Assembly (NCBI GenBank): GCA_016125555.1
Contig: WGLN01000013.1
Span: forward strand, 25,546 to 89,545
Origin: Porphyrobacter sp.
GTDB taxonomy: Bacteria > Pseudomonadota > Alphaproteobacteria > Sphingomonadales > Sphingomonadaceae
Length of the DNA: 64,000 nt
Reading direction: 5' to 3'
A program made the translations under genes and the position numbers. The notes below the pieces were generated by a model. The model ran no database searches, had not been told where the DNA came from, and saw nothing but the letters and a program-made list of their open reading frames with translations. Below are positions 62,040 to 64,000 of this stretch, piece by piece (positions within the stretch are counted from its first letter, which is position 1; each line of letters starts with the position of its first letter).

Positions 62040-62079
62040 GGGTGCCGGCTCTCAATGCCCCCCCGCAGGGCCGGCACCC
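62040..62079. terminator. Hairpin between autotransporter and CheB-like genes
   Basis: GGGTGCCGGC and GCCGGCACCC form a perfect 10-base stem around a 20-base C-rich loop, between convergent genes. It is positioned to serve both strands, but there is no T-run on either side. Confidence 0.6.
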
Positions 62080-62102
62080 ATGATGTCTTCCGTGCGGGCC
62101 GT

Positions 62103-63134
62103 TCAGGCCCCCGCGTTGGTCTGTTCGAGGATCCATTCGGGGATCGCCTCCTGGCGCAGGTCGGCGAGCTGTAGCCCGAGGGCGCGCACCGCGTCATAGC
62201 GCTCGCGCGGAGCATAGTCCGCGGGGCGCTGGACGAACAGCTTGCCGCCCGCTTCCGAGAGGATGTTGAGGCCGCGCACCCCGTCGCTGCCGCTGCCGGT
62301 CAGCAGGCCGCCGACGGCGCCCGTCCCGCTGCGCGCGAGCGAGCCGAACAGCAGGTCGGCGGAGGGGCGGCAACCATTGACCGGATCGCGATCGAGCAGC
62401 CTCAGACGCGGCGGGGTGCCCGCCTCGACGACGACATGGCGCGAGGCGTCGTGCGCCAGCCACACCTTCCCGGGCTCGAGCGCGACCCCGTCGGTCGCAT
62501 CGGCGAGCTGGCAAGGGAGCGAGGCACGCATCGCCCGCATCGCGTTTTCGACCGCACCCGGCTCCGCATCGAACAGCACGATGGTCGGCGGGCAGGCGGC
62601 GTCGTAGGCGGCGAGCACCTGGCGTGCCGCCTCGATCCCCGCCGCTCCGCAGGCGAGCGCCACGACCCGGCCGTCGCTGCGGTAGGCAGGCGTGCCGTCC
62701 GCCCCACCCTCGGCCCCGCCGCCGGGCTGGAGTTCGCCGCTCGCCGCCCGCAGGACGATGTCGCCGAGCTGGCGGACGGTCGCGTCGAACTCCTCGCGCG
62801 AGGAGTGCAACGGCTTGGGGAAGCAGTGGACCGCGCCCAGCTCGAGCGCACGCCGCGCGGTGCCGGTGCCGGCCTGGGTGATGCTGGAGAGCATGATCAC
62901 CGGCAGCGGCTGGGTGGACATCAGTTCCTCGAGAAACTCCATCCCGCTCTTGCCGGGCATCTCGACGTCGAGCGTCAGCACGTCGGGCTTGAGCTTGTCG
63001 ATCTGTTCGCGCGCATCGTCGGCGTTCTTGGCCACCCCGCACACGGTAACGCCTTTGGCGTTGTCGAGAATATCGCAGAACAGCGCGCGCATCGCTGCGG
63101 AATCGTCGACAACCAGCACTCGAACATCGGACAT
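62103..63134 (-). CDS. CheB-like response regulator with degenerate methylesterase domain
   Basis: The product is 343 residues. The receiver domain is complete, with VDDSAAMR, the phospho-acceptor Asp in LTLDVEMPGKSG and the Lys in FPKPLH. The C-terminal half is laid out as a CheB methylesterase: it keeps GGLLTGSGSDGVRGL with the Asp region. However, the nucleophile motif reads VVALACGAAGIEA rather than GASTGG, and PPTIVLFDAEPGA stands where the catalytic His should be. It may therefore be inactive as an esterase. In CheB the esterase removes methyl groups from chemoreceptors. It diverges from the receptor gene at 63.3 kb. Confidence 0.82.
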   Translation of the reverse strand: MSDVRVLVVDDSAAMRALFCDILDNAKGVTVCGVAKNADDAREQIDKLKPDVLTLDVEMPGKSGMEFLEELMSTQPLPVIMLSSITQAGTGTARRALELGAVHCFPKPLHSSREEFDATVRQLGDIVLRAASGELQPGGGAEGGADGTPAYRSDGRVVALACGAAGIEAARQVLAAYDAACPPTIVLFDAEPGAVENAMRAMRASLPCQLADATDGVALEPGKVWLAHDASRHVVVEAGTPPRLRLLDRDPVNGCRPSADLLFGSLARSGTGAVGGLLTGSGSDGVRGLNILSEAGGKLFVQRPADYAPRERYDAVRALGLQLADLRQEAIPEWILEQTNAGA

Positions 63135-63345
63135 CGGGGGATAGCCTCCAAGCTGGGAACGCCGGTCGGGCGCGAGGGAAAGGCCGTCCGGCGTTCGCGT
63201 TCCTGTCGCGGCAAGCGATAGGGCGCGGCGCGCGAAGAAAGGCTTCGGCGCGTCTTAGGGGATAGCGCATAGGCGCCCGCAAAAGCCTTCTGAAGCCGGG
63301 GGCGGCACAAGCGGATCACCACGATTCTGCATCGCGAGAGTGCCA

Positions 63346-64000
63346 ATGATTGCCTGGTTTCAGAAGATTGCCCCCATCCGGATCAAGTTCGACGTCCTGA
63401 TTGCCCTGTGCCTGCTTGCCGCGGGCGGCAGCGTGCTGTTCGCATGGCTCGGCTATGCGGGCCTGGTCGAACCCCTGTCGGCGATGATCGGCGTCGCGGT
63501 CGCCGCGCTGGTGCCGCCCGCGGCATTGCGCTTCGCCAAGGAGCGGATCTGCGCACCCTATGTCGAGACGGTGGTGCGGATGGAGCAACTGGCGGCGGGC
63601 GACTGCGACAGCCCCTTTCCGCACGCCGATCACCGCGATTGCGTCGGGCGGATGACCGTGGCGATGGGCACCTTTCGCGAGGAGATGCGCGCCGGACGGG
63701 CACGCGCGGCCGAACAGGGTGCGCTCGTCGAGACCCTGACCGGCGCGCTGGCTCGCCTGGCTGCGGGCGATCTCACCTGCCGGATCGCGGAGATGCCGGA
63801 AGGCGAGCACATGCGGCTGCAGGAGACATTCAATGCGTCGATGGCGAAGCTCGAGGCGATGATCGCCGCGGTGCGTGCGACGGTGGGCGGGGTGCGCACC
63901 GGGTCGGACGAGATCCGCGCGGCCTCGGAAGACCTCGCGCTGCGCAACGAGCAGCAGGCCGCGAGCCTCGAGGAGACCGCCGCCTCGGTGGGTGCGGTCA
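63346..64000 (+). CDS. Methyl-accepting chemotaxis protein, N-terminal part (cut by window edge)
   Basis: About 218 residues are visible. The N-terminus has two hydrophobic segments (FDVLIALCLLAAGGSVLFAWLG and LSAMIGVAVAALVPPAALRF) with almost no periplasmic domain between them. A HAMP-like stretch follows (VRMEQLAAGDCDSPFPHADHRDCVGRM), and a second HAMP-like one (LTGALARLAAGDLTCRIAEMPEGEH). The start of the signalling helix (AASEDLALRNEQQAASLEETAASVGAV) closes the visible part. The double HAMP layout suggests cytoplasmic signal sensing rather than a periplasmic ligand. The gene continues past the window edge. It diverges from the CheB-like gene, which may modify it. Confidence 0.85.
   Translation, partial: MIAWFQKIAPIRIKFDVLIALCLLAAGGSVLFAWLGYAGLVEPLSAMIGVAVAALVPPAALRFAKERICAPYVETVVRMEQLAAGDCDSPFPHADHRDCVGRMTVAMGTFREEMRAGRARAAEQGALVETLTGALARLAAGDLTCRIAEMPEGEHMRLQETFNASMAKLEAMIAAVRATVGGVRTGSDEIRAASEDLALRNEQQAASLEETAASVGAV

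Overview
The window is high-GC, gene-dense bacterial chromosome. Gene content points to an alphaproteobacterium, most likely Sphingomonadales (Erythrobacter/Porphyrobacter-like). The pointers are gcrA, a truB-rpsO-pnp block, an alphaproteobacterial YlxR protein in the nusA-infB operon, a GTA-type holin, methylsuccinyl-CoA dehydrogenase of the ethylmalonyl-CoA pathway, and STN-type TonB receptors with FecI/FecR pairs. The assignment is inferred from gene content and protein style; no search was run. I see no rRNA, CRISPR array, insertion sequence or prophage. The three tRNA genes have no integrase beside them.

Layout. 1-7 kb: 5' part of trxB, a tyrosine phosphatase, a receiver-only response regulator, and a minus-strand acyl-CoA block (Mcd-like enzyme, a DUF1295 membrane protein, a two-subunit-style acyl-CoA dehydrogenase pair). 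7-11.4 kb: tRNA-Ser(CGA), hspQ, an orphan ABC-2 permease, gcrA, a DUF481 outer-membrane protein and a spermidine-synthase-like protein. 11.4-23.5 kb: the translation and RNA-metabolism block on the minus strand (pnp, rpsO, truB, then rbfA, thioesterase, infB, ylxR, nusA, rimP), interrupted by an M50 protease, tdk and yceI. 23.6-29.1 kb: a PilZ protein and the phage-shock (Psp) locus. pspF diverges from a consensus sigma-54 promoter that should drive a small ORF, pspA, pspB and pspC, then four further small membrane/coiled-coil proteins resembling PspB and a 58-residue membrane protein. 29.1-35.3 kb: sufE, a CitE-like lyase, the holin gene, aroQ, accB-accC, ndh and an Lrp-type regulator. 35.5-44.2 kb: a degenerate histidine kinase, a polysaccharide deacetylase, tRNA-Ile2(CAT), tRNA-Pro(TGG), an M16 peptidase and an ABC exporter pair.

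44.3-62 kb is the main accessory region and holds two paralogous ECF sigma factor / FecR anti-sigma / STN-TonB receptor sets. The minus-strand set runs with overlaps or short gaps into a DUF2334 deacetylase, two GT4 glycosyltransferases, a flippase-like membrane protein and a DUF2141 protein. The plus-strand set follows a secreted exonuclease/phosphatase-type enzyme and leads into a 1073-residue autotransporter. A hairpin then separates it from a CheB-like protein that lacks recognisable catalytic Ser and His residues. The window ends inside a methyl-accepting chemotaxis protein gene.

How the parts fit. The Psp locus forms one envelope-stress unit: PspF plus sigma-54 should switch on PspA and a family of membrane-anchored helical proteins. 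The two sigma/FecR/receptor sets look like cell-surface signalling units, each tied to a different surface output (glycan modification, or an autotransporter). The PspB-like array is the best candidate here for something not well described.
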